Shown piece by piece: positions 10,045 through 22,800 of a stretch of 64,000 nt of DNA (its first letter is position 1; every line of letters starts with the position of its first letter). Both the position numbers and the translations under genes were made by a program. Source of the DNA: Hemileia vastatrix (lineage: Eukaryota; Basidiomycota; Pucciniomycetes; Pucciniales; Zaghouaniaceae). The notes below the pieces were generated by a model, which did no database searches, had not been told where the DNA came from, and saw nothing but the letters and a program-made list of their open reading frames with translations. The stretch covers positions 43,038,797 to 43,102,796 of the forward strand of contig JASXTE010000004.1 of NCBI GenBank assembly GCA_030280995.1, read 5' to 3'.

Positions 10045-11245
10045 CTTTTTATTGATAAGAATAAGAACTAGGTAAATAAGAGCTTAAGAATACCACAGAC
10101 AGCAAAGACAATGGGACAAGAGTGGACATGGGACTTAGAGACTAGAGGAATATCAAAATAAGTAAAGTTAATAATAATTAAAGTAGATAGAAGAAAAGAA
10201 GATGGATGAATAATAGATATTGATGTTGTAGATCATATGAAAAAGATTACCTGATAAGAGTAAACACCAGGTAAATAAGAGCTCAAGGACACAACAGACA
10301 GCTAGGATGCTTGGATAAGATCGAAAAGCAACTTAGAGACTAGATAAATATCGAAAAAAGTAAAGTTAATATTAATTAAAGTAGAAATAATAAAAAAAGA
10401 TAGATGTATAAAAACTATTGCTGTTGTAAAGAATATGTACAAGATTACTTGATAAGAATAAACACCAAGTAAATAAGAGCTTAATGACAAAACAGACAGA
10501 AAGAACACTGATGCAAGAGTGGACAAGGGACTTAGAAACAAGAGTAAGATTAAAGTAAGTAAAGTTAATAATAATTTAAGTAGATAGAAGAACAGAAAAT
10601 GGATGAATAATAGATATTGATGTTGTAGATCATATGAAAAAGATTACTTGATAAGAGTAAACACCAGGTAAATAAGAGCTTAACAACACCACAGACAGCA
10701 AAGACAATGGGACAAGAGTGGACAAGGGACTTAGAAACTAGATAAATATCAAAATAAGTAAATTTAATAATAATTAAAGTAGTTAGAAGAAAGGAAGAGG
10801 GATGGATAATATATATTGATGTTGTAGACCATATGTACAAGATTACCTGATAAGAATAAAAACCAGGTAAATAAGAGTTTAAGAAAGCAACAGACAGCTA
10901 GGACACTAACACAAGAGTGGACATGGGACTTAGAGACAAGAGGAAGGTTAAAGTAAGTAAAGTTAATAGTAATTAAAGTAGATAGATTAAAATAAGATGG
11001 ATGAATAATAGCTATTGCTGTTGTAAAGCATATGTACAAGATTACTTGATAATAAAAAACACCAGGTAAATAAGAGCTCAAGGACACTGGGACAGGAGTG
11101 GAAAAGGGTCTTAGAGACAAGTGGAATACATAAGTAAGTAAAGTTATTTATAATTTAAGTAGAGAGAAGAATATAAGATGAATGAGTAATAGTTATTGCT
11201 GTTGTAGATCATATATTCAAGATTTCTTGATATGTCTTAACAACA
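10045..11245. repeat. Tandem satellite, 199-bp period, about six copies
   Basis: The landmark GGTAAATAAG (or a one-base variant) recurs at 10,071, 10,270, 10,468, 10,667, 10,866 and 11,065, i.e. every 198-199 bp, with a shorter last step to 11,246. Whole monomers also share CAAGAGTGGACA-GGACTTAGA and TATTGATGTTGTAGATCATATG. Divergence between monomers is visible, so the array is not very recent. It directly abuts the 3' side of a gag remnant and may be the non-coding tail of that LTR element. Confidence 0.92.
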
Positions 11246-11279
11246 GGTAAAACATTTTCCCAATGAATTCCACCTTCCC

Positions 11280-12259
11280 TTAAGAAAAATACCTATTCAG
11301 AGCCCAAACATTATTGGACTTGTGGACCTTTGTGCTGCAATAAGAGCAGACCCAAGAATAACTCCTACCAGTCCTCCTTTCAAAATCTATAGGCTGAGAA
11401 GGAGCCTTATTGGCCTTCTGATCCTCCTGAGAAAAAATATGTTGTGGTTTTGTTAGATCAGCCAACTGATCCACTACTGGATCAAACTCTTTAGGCTTCT
11501 AAGAAGCCTTTCCCTTGTTCAAATTTTCTTTCTTCTTGGAATTCTCCACATCCTCAGGAGAAGCTTCACTGATTTTCCTAACATACTTGGTGCTAGCTTC
11601 TTGGCAAGAATCCACTCCCAAACGTTTCATATGACCCTCCACAAACTCCTTCACCACAGAAAGAGCAGGCAACATCTAATTACCATTATGTAGAATCTTC
11701 ATTTTATCCTTCCTTGCCAAATCCTTCATGACATCAATTCTGACATTCTTGGCCAGAGAAGACCAGAAAAAAAATCCCTTGCAGAGTCAGTACTCTCCAA
11801 CTCCTGCATATTCACCAAATAATCCACCACTGGTTCCAACTGAGCCCAAAACTTCCTATAAATATGGAGGTTGTCCACACCTCCATAAGATTGCCATTCA
11901 CTTGAAATCATTTTTAGATCCACCATAGAGTACCTGAATCCCCACCTGTCTGTCATCTGCTGACACAACTTTTTCCAATCCTTTCTCCTGTAACCCTCCT
12001 TAGCAGAAACCTCCTTCACCAGAGCCCTTTCACCAATGTAAAAGATGACTTGCTTCACCATGTCTAAGTGAGAAGCACCATCCACATTCCCAGAAGCCTT
12101 AAACAGCTCCAGAAACTACTTCACATCCTCCCCCATAAACATAGGCCCCTTCCGGGACTTGATCCTGAAAGAAGGCCTAACAGAAACAGGAGGATAACCA
12201 TCCTCAGCAGCACCAACAGTGCCACTACCACCACTAGAGAAAGAGGTCCCAGAAGACAT
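11280..12259 (-). pseudogene. LTR-retrotransposon gag remnant
   Basis: The minus-strand ATG at 12,257-12,259 opens a Gly/Ser-rich start, then GPMFMGEDVK, followed by a stop. The capsid-like part is at 12,085-11,726 (DMVKQVIFYIGERAL, KEGYRRKDWKKL, RYSMVDLKMISSEWQSYGG). It aligns by eye with the intact gag at 32,283-33,665 (DMARQVIFFIGNREV, AGYRSQDWGKL, FSMVDLHGIARKWELKGG). The C-terminal part (11,474-11,280) holds CSYCSTKVHK, a degenerate zinc-knuckle-like motif. Stops and a frame shift make it non-functional. The gag lies just downstream of the LTR at 12,367 and its primer site. Confidence 0.8.
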
Positions 12260-12344
12260 GGTCCAATAGATTCCAGAAAACCAATCTCCAACCACAGAAG
12301 AGAGTCCAAAAGTAACAGAAAGTCCAAAAAGCTAAAAAATCCTC

Positions 12345-12362
12345 ACCCCATGTTGGGACCCA
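12345..12362 (-). other. Primer-binding site of the LTR element (gag remnant)
   Basis: Four bases after the minus-strand LTR end lies TGGGTCCCAACATGGGGT, the position and form of a tRNA primer-binding site. Sister sites at 28,858-28,875 and 33,883-33,900 share the TGG-N-CCCAAC-TGGGGT pattern, which resembles tRNA-Lys-primed sites of other LTR elements; the tRNA identity is inference. Confidence 0.7.
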
Positions 12363-12366
12363 GAAA

Positions 12367-13380
12367 TGTAGACAATCCTATAGTACAAGATGTAGGCCTT
12401 GACCAAGGGAGTTGGAGTAAAACTGGAGAGAAAAAACCCCTGTCTCTTTGAGAAATACCAGGTGAGATTTATTTACTACAGGAAATTAGAGACTGCTACA
12501 ATACCCCTTCCAACACACTTCTTGACTTCTTTACAGGTCAAGACAGTAGCCAATAGCAGACCACTGAGAACCAAAGAACCAGAAAACCAGAAATGCAGAG
12601 AAATCCACACCAGAAACCAAAGACACAGTGCATTTGTTGTACAAACACAGAAAAAATACTTGATGTAGGTTGCAAAGCTACAACAGAGAAATCAGTTTCC
12701 AAAGTTAAGTTAAATGAAGAACTAACCTTGCAACAAACACAGCCAATTGTGGCCAAAAAACAGTGAAAACTGAGTGAGAAACAAGGATATAACTATCAGA
12801 TGGCTGTATGATAATTAAAGTTTTCCCCAAATTGTCTTTTTCAGTATGTACACACAGACTACCTATCTAAAAATCCATGCACAGCAATTAATTTGGTGCT
12901 TTTGAAAGCCAAATTGAATAAAACCCTTTAGAAAACGCTCCCCAGCCTTCTATAACCAAGGCAGGTGGTCCACCTAGAGGTGGGGGGAACTCCCTGAAGC
13001 CAGAAAACCACCAAAAACATCTAATAAAGCCCAAAATACTTTGAAAAATCTACCATGACTACTAAAACCCTTAAAACACAAAATTAAGCTATGAAAAAAT
13101 TGAGACATAAAATATAGAGCCAAATTGGCTCTATTTAATGGTACTAAGCACTTAACCCTAAAACTTAATTTTAGCCCGTAAAACATGAAAAACAAAATTA
13201 AACAGCTATATTTTAGAAATGAAAAGTGAGTAAATGACCCCTTAAAACTTGGAATATGAAAAATATCAACAAGACATCAAATATATAGAAAAACTGGGAC
13301 TATCCAATAGTGGTCTACACATACCCATATTCCCAATATTCACTGAATAAAAACCAAAATAACACCTAATTCTTCAACTA
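12367..13380 (-). repeat. LTR related to the gag-only element LTR (right edge approximate)
   Basis: It starts on the plus strand with TGTAGACAATCCTATAGT and GGCCTTGACCAAGGGAGTTG, the same edge as the LTRs at 29,042 and 33,905. It also shares GCTCCCCAGCCTTCTA further in, but is otherwise diverged. The left edge is exact; the right edge is set just before the pol ORF that ends at 13,384. This LTR sits between pol on one side and gag on the other, both minus strand. Confidence 0.75.
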
Positions 13381-13383
13381 ATT

Positions 13384-14750
13384 TCAATTAAGACATGAGC
13401 ATATAGCGCCAAACAGACCAACAAAGACCTCTGCCAATTTTGGAAGACCACAATGTTTACTCAATATTCTTTGGATCCGTTCTTCTGCTTCTGGGACTTT
13501 TAACTTAGATGGGGTACTAATGGAGAAGTTTGGGTGATATCCATAGTTGGGATAAAAGAGTGACATGCCTTTTAAAGCATGTGTCCGGTTATTGTATGAG
13601 AATTCAGCCATTGGTAACATCTGCGCCCAATCATCTTTCTGATAGTTAATGAAATGGTGCAAATATTTTTCAATTGCATTATTCACTATCTCAGATTTCC
13701 CGTCAGTCTTTGTATTCCATGCTGTTGATAAGATGGGCTTAATGTTCATTTTCACATACATTGTTTTTAACAGCTTAGAGTTAAAAGTACTTCCCCTATC
13801 TGATACTATAATTTCAGGCAGTCCATATAACTTTTAGACAGGTACCACTATTAAGTCTGCAATACCCTCTGATTTAAACTTAGTAGTGGTGGGGATGAAG
13901 TGTGCCATCTTGGTGAAGTGGTCAACTAATGTGAGGATCACAATCTTTCTTTGAGACTTGGGTAGTTTCACTATAAGATCATAGGAGAGCTCCTTCCATG
14001 GCTGCTTGGAAATGTTTAGTGGCATCAGTGGTGTTGTGGTTAGACTGACCTTGTCTCTCTTTCAAGAGTCACATGCAGCTACATAGCAATGGACATATGC
14101 TTTCATGGACTTCCAGTAAAAATTACAATTCACCAGCTCCATAGTATTCAGAACTCCAGGATATCCTGCCATTGGGGAATCATTCCTTGATTTGACCACC
14201 TGCCTTTTTATCTCTTCATCATTTGGAACCACTATCCTTCCATTCCAAAATAGAGCTTCCCCTTCTAAGTGATACTCTTCCAATCCTTTCCTTACCAATA
14301 CCTCCTTTGATAACATTGCCTTTATCAACCCTTTCACTCCCCCATCCTTTTACTTCCCCCTTTTTACCCATTGCATCAAATCCTCATCTGCCAATTTCAC
14401 TTTGTCTAGGATTGCCCCCTCTTCAATGTACCCCTTCAACAATGTCATCCCAAGAGTGTGTAGTTGGCTCAGCGCTGGGTGCAAGTCAAGACATTGTGAT
14501 AGCACATCAAATTTACCACTTTTCATCCCTTTTCGGAATGTAACAATAAATTTAATGCTACTTAGAAGTTCTACCCAGTGTTCCTTCTAGAAAGTCATCT
14601 TTTTTGTGGTCAGAAAGTTTTACAGGTTTTTATGATGTGTGTAAATAATAACTTGTAACCTGTGAGGCCCTTCTTCCAAATCAATAAGCACCAGGTGCAT
14701 AATGCTTCTACTAGTGCTTGAAGTTGATAATTCAATAGGATAAAAAATTG
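13384..14750 (-). pseudogene. Ty3-type pol remnant: RNase H end and integrase
   Basis: From 14,750 downward the minus strand encodes the end of RNase H (NYQLQALVEAL..., the THxxNLxxF-like YKLLFTHIIKTCKTF), then the integrase zinc domain (about 14,090-14,250, SPMAGYPG...CYVAACDS). The core follows: ELSYDLIVKLPKS, ILTLVDHFTKMAHFIP, IVSDRGSTFNSK and AWNTKTDGKSEIVNNAIEKY, giving the D, D and E positions. Several stops interrupt it. Sequence homology stops sharply near 14,750, where the AT-rich block begins, so the element was cut there. The integrase C-terminal domain is missing. Confidence 0.82.
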
Positions 14751-15658
14751 AATAAGATTAAAATTAAAGTGAGGATGAAAGAAACATAAAACATAAAGAG
14801 GGGGATTATATATTATTTGAGCTCTTTTTAACATGTATTATTCATAGTGGGGTAAAATGAGTAACATGCTAAATCACAATCTGTTTATATTGAAGCAAAA
14901 TTCGATGTAGCTAACAGAAAATCCTAGGAATTCTTTGGGGACTTTTAGTGTGAAAAACAAATAATAACAAATGCATATCTCATATGTAAATTTCCACGGG
15001 TAAATAAATAAAATTTTAAATTAGAATTTACTCCTAAACAATGGAGATACACTTAATTAGTATATTTTATGAAAACAAAGGATAATGCTTTATAACTATT
15101 TGTTAAATTTACTTTCATATGGAAATGAGAGATTCACAAATATACTGATATGCCTCACCAAACAAGAAATGAATTATAAATATAAAATTGGTAACATTAG
15201 AATTTAAGATAAGAATTTGTTTTTTAAGTGACAGGAGGAGTGTTGGGCTAGGGTGTGGGCCCAGTGACAAAACCGTTGATAAACTTGGATACAACTAAGG
15301 GAAACAAAAATTGAATTGTTTTATTTTACAATATATCTTAGTCTGCACAAGATATTGCATTTTGTCCCTAACTATACCAATATTGTTACTTTTCAAAAGT
15401 TATAAGACTACTAAGTTGATAAAATATTATTATGAATCACCCAATAAAATACCTTAAGCAACATTCAAAATTATTAAAATAATAATATTCAATTTGAGAT
15501 TTGGACTAGCTAATTTTTCACAACTTACCACAGTTTTGATTAATATAATAAAAGTTGAAAAAAATTGTTGAGATAACCTAGAAATGGGTGCAAGAAAATG
15601 ATGAAACATATGACTTGAAACTTAACTCATACAATATTGATAAGCTTCATGGATCCTG
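14751..15658. other. AT-rich stretch without recognisable genes
   Basis: About 900 bp between the broken Ty3 RNase H and the palindrome array. It has no convincing ORF and no repeat that I can match elsewhere in the window. Confidence 0.55.
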
Positions 15659-17558
15659 ATTAATTTCTATCAAAATTAATTTTGAGACTGGCATATTGAA
15701 TTTTAGCTATGACCAAGTACTTTAAGTGCCATGGTTTGTATTAAATAAATTGTTGTTGAAATTAATTTTGATAGGAATTAACAAGTATTATATGGCACCA
15801 TGCATGGAACCCTGACAGAAACCACAAAATTTATGAGGCAATAAACCTCATAATTTTGATCAAAATTAATGTAGACCCCTGCATATTGAATACAAGCCAT
15901 GTCACATGGACTACACAGACATAGATAAAATTCAACATGCATGGCTTAAAATTAATTTCAATTGAAATTAACCAAGGCATTAAAACATAAATTTTTATAT
16001 GGTGTACTTGATCAAACCAGTTAATTCAACTGCTTAGCTTACCTATACTTATTGGAATTTTATGCATAGTCAATGTCCATATTAATTTCGATCAAAATTA
16101 ATGTTGACTAATACATAGTGAATAAATGCTATGCCACTTACACTTGCCAGGAATAGCTACCATTTAATATGCCAGTATCAAAAATTAATTTCAATCAAAA
16201 TTAATGAGCATGATAATCATGAATTTCTGGAGTCAGCTGCTTATTTTTATGCATGGTGCCTTGCCAACAATAATTTTGATAAAAATTACTTTTGATACTG
16301 GCATATTGCATGTAGCTATTCCCAGCAAGGGTAAGTGGCATAGTGTGTATTCATTATGTATTGGTCAACATTAATTTCAATCGAATTTAATATTGACATT
16401 TGCATATTGAATTCAAGCCAGCAAACCACCCAAAATATTCTTCATAAAACTGCCCATAAATTTCAATCAAAATTAAGGCTGACCATATAAATATTGAATG
16501 GTAGTGATATCTGGTCTGAGTAAGTGGAGATAGCTTATATTCAATATGTATTGGTCAAAATTAATTTTGATCATGAACCTTTTTCAGTCAGTTAGTTGTT
16601 TCAATGCATAATGGCATGCCAGCATTAATTTTGATCAAAATTATTGTTGAAATGATATAATGCTTTTTTGCATGACATGTAAAGGACAGCAAGTATTCTT
16701 AAGTATTGAAATTTACTATACATGTTGAGGGTAAATATAATATTTACATATCCATATTAATTTATATCAAAATTAATGTTGACCAATACATAATAAATAG
16801 TAAATATTCCTTGCTAGTGTAAGTGGCATAGCTTTTATTCAATCTGAATTTGGCAACGTTAATTTCAATAAAAATTAAGGTTCATGATTATCATCAATTT
16901 ATGCAGTCAGTTGCTTACTGTTATGCATGGTAACATGTCAACATTAATTTTAATTAAAATTGAATTTGACATGCCACCAAGCATTTTTCTGTACAATGAA
17001 AAGTAGGGCCCTCTATTCTTAAGTAAACACATTACAATGCATATTGAGCATGTATATATCATTTACATATTAATATTAATTTCAATCAAAATTAATGTTG
17101 ACCAATACACATTGAACACAAGCTTTACAACTTACACACACCAGATATAACTACCATTCAATATGTATATGGTCAACCCTAATTTCGATTGAAATTAATG
17201 AGCAGTTTTATGAAGAATTTTTTGGGTTGTTTGCTAGTTTGGATTCAATATGAAAATGTCAATATTAAATTTGATCGAAATTAATGTTGACCAATACATA
17301 ATGAATACACACTATGCCACTTACACTTTCCAGGAATAGTTACCATTCAATATGCCAGTATCAAAATTCATTTTGATCAAAATTAATGTTGGAAAGGCAC
17401 CATGCATAAAAATATGCAGTTGACTCCAGAAATTCATGATTAACATGCTCATTGATTTTGATACTGGCATATTTAATGATAGCTATGCCTGGAAAGTGTA
17501 AGTGGCATAGCGTGTATTCACTATGTATTGTTCAACATTAATTTCAATTGAAATTAAA
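15659..17558. repeat. Array of about 19 AT-rich palindromes (TTAATTTYRATYRAAATTAA)
   Basis: Imperfect palindromes of about 22 bp recur roughly every 80-110 bp. Examples begin at 15,659, 15,852, 15,949, 16,081, 16,182, 16,369, 16,457, 16,623, 16,765, 16,857, 16,942, 17,073, 17,262, 17,364 and 17,536. Several are followed by the same ATGTTGACCAATACAT string. Larger units containing GCCACTTACACTT-CCAGGAATAG also recur in both orientations (about 16,101-16,261 against 17,395-17,540 in reverse), so the array is built of inverted and direct copies. Subterminal repeat fields of CACTA/Tnp2-type transposons look like this; that role is inference. Confidence 0.88.
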
Positions 17559-17773
17559 ATGGATACATAAATGTGACATAAAGAGGTATGGACCATCAAT
17601 TTGTTGAAAATAAATTTTTATATATCATACATTATTTGTTTTTCTTAAATAAAATTTTACTCTCTCTCAATATCACCTTATAACATTTACCAAGTTGCTT
17701 TGAAAAAAAACCGAATACATAAAATTCAATATAAGATAGCTATATTACACAGAAGATCACCATTATACCTAAG

Positions 17774-19434
17774 TTATGATGATGTTGATGCTGTATTAAT
17801 TGATTCCCAAATCATTTCCGGATCAATATCAGCTCCAACCCCAAGTGACTCACTTTCATTCACAGATAATCCTTCCAAAAATGTTGCTGAATAGCAATTC
17901 TTGGGCAGGTATTTGGGAACATTGAATATACCATCTTGTGCAACTGTCTTTTCTGATGACCATGAATATGTTTTTAATGCCGATTTTCTTTGAGCTGGTG
18001 TATGGGCTAAGTCCTGCCTCATCTTATCCATTTTTTAAACAAATCATTGAGTTCAGGATTTTTCCATCCAGGAATAGCTTGGATGGGTGCAGTTGGGGCT
18101 GGTGCTGGGCCTTCCTTGATATCAGAGATGCACCTAGTATCATGAAAAAGCACAACAAAACCTGGCACATCACTGCAGAGATCTCTTGCTAACTTGTAGC
18201 ATGCACTAGCAATCTGAATTTTAACTAAATAAGCTTCATAATAACAAAAATAAAAATAAAATAAAAAACTTACCTTGGTCTGATAATGTTTTACTTGTGC
18301 CCTTGCCCTCTTTTCCATCTTTTCTCTTTCCACCCTTTCCTCTTCTTGCCCAAACAACCTTATCATCTCCTACCCCTTATTAACTACCCATTTCTCAATA
18401 ACACATTGAGTGAACTGAAGCTTTGACTGATCAATTGTATTCAAGGTGGTGAGCCACCTGGTACAGTGGTCGCATACTATGCTTCCCATGACTTGATTCC
18501 AAGTTGATTCCAAAAAATCATGGCAAGTCCAATCAAAGGAAAATTTCCAAAAACCTTTTTCTTTCAATTCACACTCTAAGTTTCTTTTGACAGAAAGTGG
18601 GATAGGTGCTCCTCCTCTTAGTCCTCGAGGCTCAGGTGCTGCAAAACATTTGGGTAGTCGAATTTTGGATCACAAGAAGGCTATAGAATTGGTTATCAGA
18701 AATTGTCAATCAGCTGCAGAATTGGCATGGTTAGAAGATTGGACTTGGGTTAGGACAGTTTGAATTGGTTCCAAGCTTTCCAATTTTCGAACTCCAAAGG
18801 TTTTGGGCTTGCAGGATATTTTGCTATTTGTGTTGGTCCCCCAAGACAATACTTCAGAAAGTGGTAAATATTTCTATTTAGACTGTCCGAGCTCCTGGGA
18901 ACATCATTCCTTCTAACTAAGCCTCTTACAGCCCTTAACCCCTGTTCTTGTTCATAAGACTCTGCTGAATTGAGTCTGTGGTAATCACTGATACCCATAA
19001 TAATTGAGGGATTAACTAAAAATTCAAATAACTTAATTAAATTGGTTATATTTAAATGAAAGAATACACTACAAATTTGACTTACCAGATCCACTTGTGC
19101 TTGCTCCTTGGTTAGGCTGAGCAGATGATGATTGGTCTCCAAAAAATTCCCTCAATACTTCACTAGCCCAATCTCTTCCTAGCTGATCCGCATGCTGATC
19201 AGCACTTTCAGGAGCAGAAGGATGATTGGGATTAAAATTTCTTGGTTCTGAATGAGACTCTTTTCTTGGATTGGGATTAGGTGCTGGGTTAGGATTAGGT
19301 GGTACAGATTGAGATGCATCTGGAGGTGGATCAGCAGCAGGTGGTGGAGGAGTATTTCCAGTATTAGTATGTTGAGGTGGAAAACAATAAGAATTGGTTG
19401 GGTCAATAGACATCCCTTCAAAATAATCATCCAT
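17774..19434 (-). pseudogene. Unknown transposon-associated ORF (multi-exon or decayed)
   Basis: An ATG at 19,432-19,434 opens a Pro-rich acidic start (MDDYFEGMSI, PPPPAADPPP) with LGRDWASEVLREFFGD, ending at a GTAAGT donor near 19,085. Further open pieces lie at about 18,985-18,765 (LRAVRGLVRRNDVP, YHFLKYCLGGPTQIAKYPASP), 18,366-18,019 (YKLARDLCSDVPGFVVLFHDT, IQAIPGWKNPELNDLFKKW) and 18,031-17,774 (MRQDLAHTPAQRKSALKTY, ending NTASTSS). Stops occur between pieces and clean splice phases could not be set for all. I do not recognise a domain. Its place directly after the transposase on the same strand suggests a second transposon protein. Confidence 0.5.
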
Positions 19435-19841
19435 AATGAACTGTAATAAAATAAAAACAATCAGTTGTTAAAATTTATACCTATCAAAGTTAAAGTAAAA
19501 AAAGATACTATGTTTATAGTCTTGTTAACAAGTATGTTCTCTTGGGGAAAAATAAAGTGAATAATATATAGATATCAGCTAAAGTGGGAAGGTCAAACTG
19601 TTTATAGTAGATGAATGAGCAAGAAGATCATTCATTAAGTAAAAATTTTATCATATTTCTCATTATCATGATTTTCTTTCTTTCATTCTTACATTTAAGA
19701 TAAAAATGACTAATTGAAAGCATGGGTTCTCTCGCAATAAAAGCAACAAATGTAATTGTTTACTGATTTAAGATAAGGTAAGTTGGATGCATTGAATTTT
19801 TTAATTGAGCATTGAAATATTTCTTTTACCATTTAAAAACA
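19435..19841. other. Spacer between the unknown ORF and the transposase
   Basis: About 400 bp, AT-rich, no ORF or repeat recognised. It is upstream of the ORF at 19,434 (minus strand) and may hold its promoter. Confidence 0.5.
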
Positions 19842-22800
19842 TCACCAATCCCAAATTAACACAAAGATATTAATCAACAGAAAATAAATTCTATTAATTT
19901 TTTCACTCACTACTGTCTGCAGTCCAATGGCAGTGAAAACCTTGTCTTTGATTCCAAACATTCCTTTTTTGTGCTTGACAGTAGCTGCATGTCCAATTAT
20001 TGCATCTTTCTTAATCACAATTTGAGTTGCTTTGGCTACTCTTACTAACCAACAATGCACTTGTGGGAAAATCTCATAGGGATCCTTTGATGTTTCTTCT
20101 GGATGAAGCTCCTTGAAAAGACTTACTATTAAATAGATTTTATCATTCTCTTCCTTTGACCTGAAAAGATCATCAATTTTTCCAAACTGGCTATCTTTTC
20201 CATAGTAGAATTCAATTGTTGAATCAGCAATGTGTCAATGGTAACTAGTAAACCTCTTTCCATGTATCAAGATGCTTGCTACATTTTAAACTACCCAATC
20301 CCCACTTTTCTCTGATGGTGTCAAAGCCCATCTTGAAGTTTCTTTTCTCCTTTGTGCCCTTACCCATTTAGTAAATAATGCCATACTTAGATGGATCCAT
20401 TTATTTTGTTTATCAAGATCAATATGGCTTTTTTTAGTCTCACATTGATCATTATCTTCAGCTTCACCAAGATCTAATACCCTAGACGTCCAATACCAAT
20501 GTTTGAGCATTGTTAGCAGTATCTCTCCTGTGGTCAATATCAATAAATTAGCACAGCTGAGTTTTTAAATCATTGATTACAAACATTACATATGTGGATG
20601 GTGATTTTTTTGGAATTTTAGATAATATATGATTCACCCGCTCTCCAGAACAAGTAGCTGTACCTGATGGTGGACCAAGATGCTTTAGCATTTTAGGATA
20701 ATGTTGAGTGATATGCATATTTGGCTTTGCATTAATATTCTTCCAACCCTCTTCTAGGCACTCACAATACTCTAACAGAAATTGATCTAGATCTTTAAGC
20801 TCATTAGTCTTTATATTTTTTAATGTCAAAATATTGGTGATCAAGAATAATGTTACAAGTGAATTGAGAAGATAATATTCTCTTGGTTTTTCAGCTGAGG
20901 AAGCAGAAGATTCAGATTCTTTATATTTTTCAAACCAAAGGGGTATAAGTGACAAAGGGAAGTAGAGAGTATACAGCATGTTCCATTCTGCTGCCTTGAG
21001 GGATCTTGCCTTTTTAGATCCTACTAATTTTGGAACTTGTGTTAGCCAGGAAGGCCTTCTTACTTGATCAATCATCTTCCATACAACCTGTAGCTCTGCT
21101 GCTGTGACTCGTGGATTACTACTACCTTCATTTTCTTTCTCCTTACCTTTCCTTTTATTTTCTTCATCTCCAGCTGTCTCATTTGATAAGTGAGATCCTT
21201 CACTCTGTGATATACTAATGCTTTGTTGCCTTAAGTTATACAATTAATTCCTACTTCCACTGCTGTGAGACTGTAATGAGGCCAAATCACTATATGGAGG
21301 AATAAATTTGGAGCTGGATGAACTACTCTGGCTTCTTGATTGATTTATTCCCAATCCTTCACTATCTAGTCCATGATGACTTGATGACTGTCTTGAACTT
21401 GTAAGTCTTTGCTGCTTGTGCTGTCACGTGTGTCCTGTATCATCATCATCATTATTCATGGTGCTTAAGCTAATTCTACATTTTTAAGAATGTTTATGCA
21501 GTGAAGTATCAGAAAAGAAATTGTAATCTTCTTCTCTTACATGCCAATTTTTATCCTTTTCCAGCTTTCTTTCTAGATCTTTTCTGCATTTTGGATTTGA
21601 AAATATCTTAGACTGTGATCTTTTAGGTTGCCAAGCATTTGTGAATGCATAAAATTAATTGAGCAATATTCAGTTGGACACCAATATTCAAGGTTATTCA
21701 GCTCACTCCATTGTACCCCATGATTCTGAACAATTGATACACGCTCACAATGTGACTTAGAATTTTTCCACTTTGTTGCCCAGAACATATGATCCTCATG
21801 ATTTCGTAATGAAAAATTTCCCAAATTCTTTTCACTAATTTCACCTTTAGAGATATTACAGAAAGAGCAGAACATTCTTGCAGAGTGACTTGAAAATCCA
21901 GCCAATTTTTGTATTTCAGGAATGTCACCTATTAAAGAGAACAATGCAACTCTTAATTTTCAGCCTCATGGATAAAGATGCGTCTTTTCAATCAATATAC
22001 CATCCCATAGAGTTTTAGATCATTAACCAGCAGTTTTAGAAGGTGATTAAGCTTTTCACTTGTGGGTTCTGTTGGTCCAGGTATAATAGCATACAAAAAA
22101 AGATTTTCCATTTTGTCTCTATCTTCTTGAGGTAGGTTCATACACACTATCATAATATTTCCTACAGACTTCTGATGACCTCCAATTCTATTACCACCAG
22201 GCCTAAACCAGTCAACATATAAAGTAAACATTAAGTTGCCTGAAGTTATTGTATATTAATCATCATTGCCACCCAGAGCTGGAGTGGTAATGGGAAAGTT
22301 TTTCCAAATTGAACCATCACAAACATCCTTCATCAAATCACACTCTACATCGTCTGCCACAGGGGTTTTCTTCTCAATCAGAAGCTCAAATTTGAAAATT
22401 TTGATCTTTTCCTTAAGCCGGTTGATAAAACAATGGTGATGAAATGTTTTAAGAGAATAGTATTTTACATGTTCTTGATGTTCCTCCATCAAATACAGCC
22501 TTTCATCACATTTGACTACAATTTGTCCTGCTCCAAACATTTTTAAATAGCGCTTTGATGATGAAAAAAATGGTTTATTGCAACATAGTATAGATTGTTG
22601 AGATTCAGAGTTATACTCATAAAGAGCAAAGAATTTAGGAAAGCATGTTTTAGTGAAAAATGATTGATTGAGCTTTAATTGACTAAAAACAGTATCTATT
22701 GAGTGTGAGATCAGGCAGACAATGCTATCAGAATCCAGTCTTCCACTATCACCTAGAAGTTTGAGCTTCTTAATTTCTTCATCCAAAAATTGAGTAAAAC

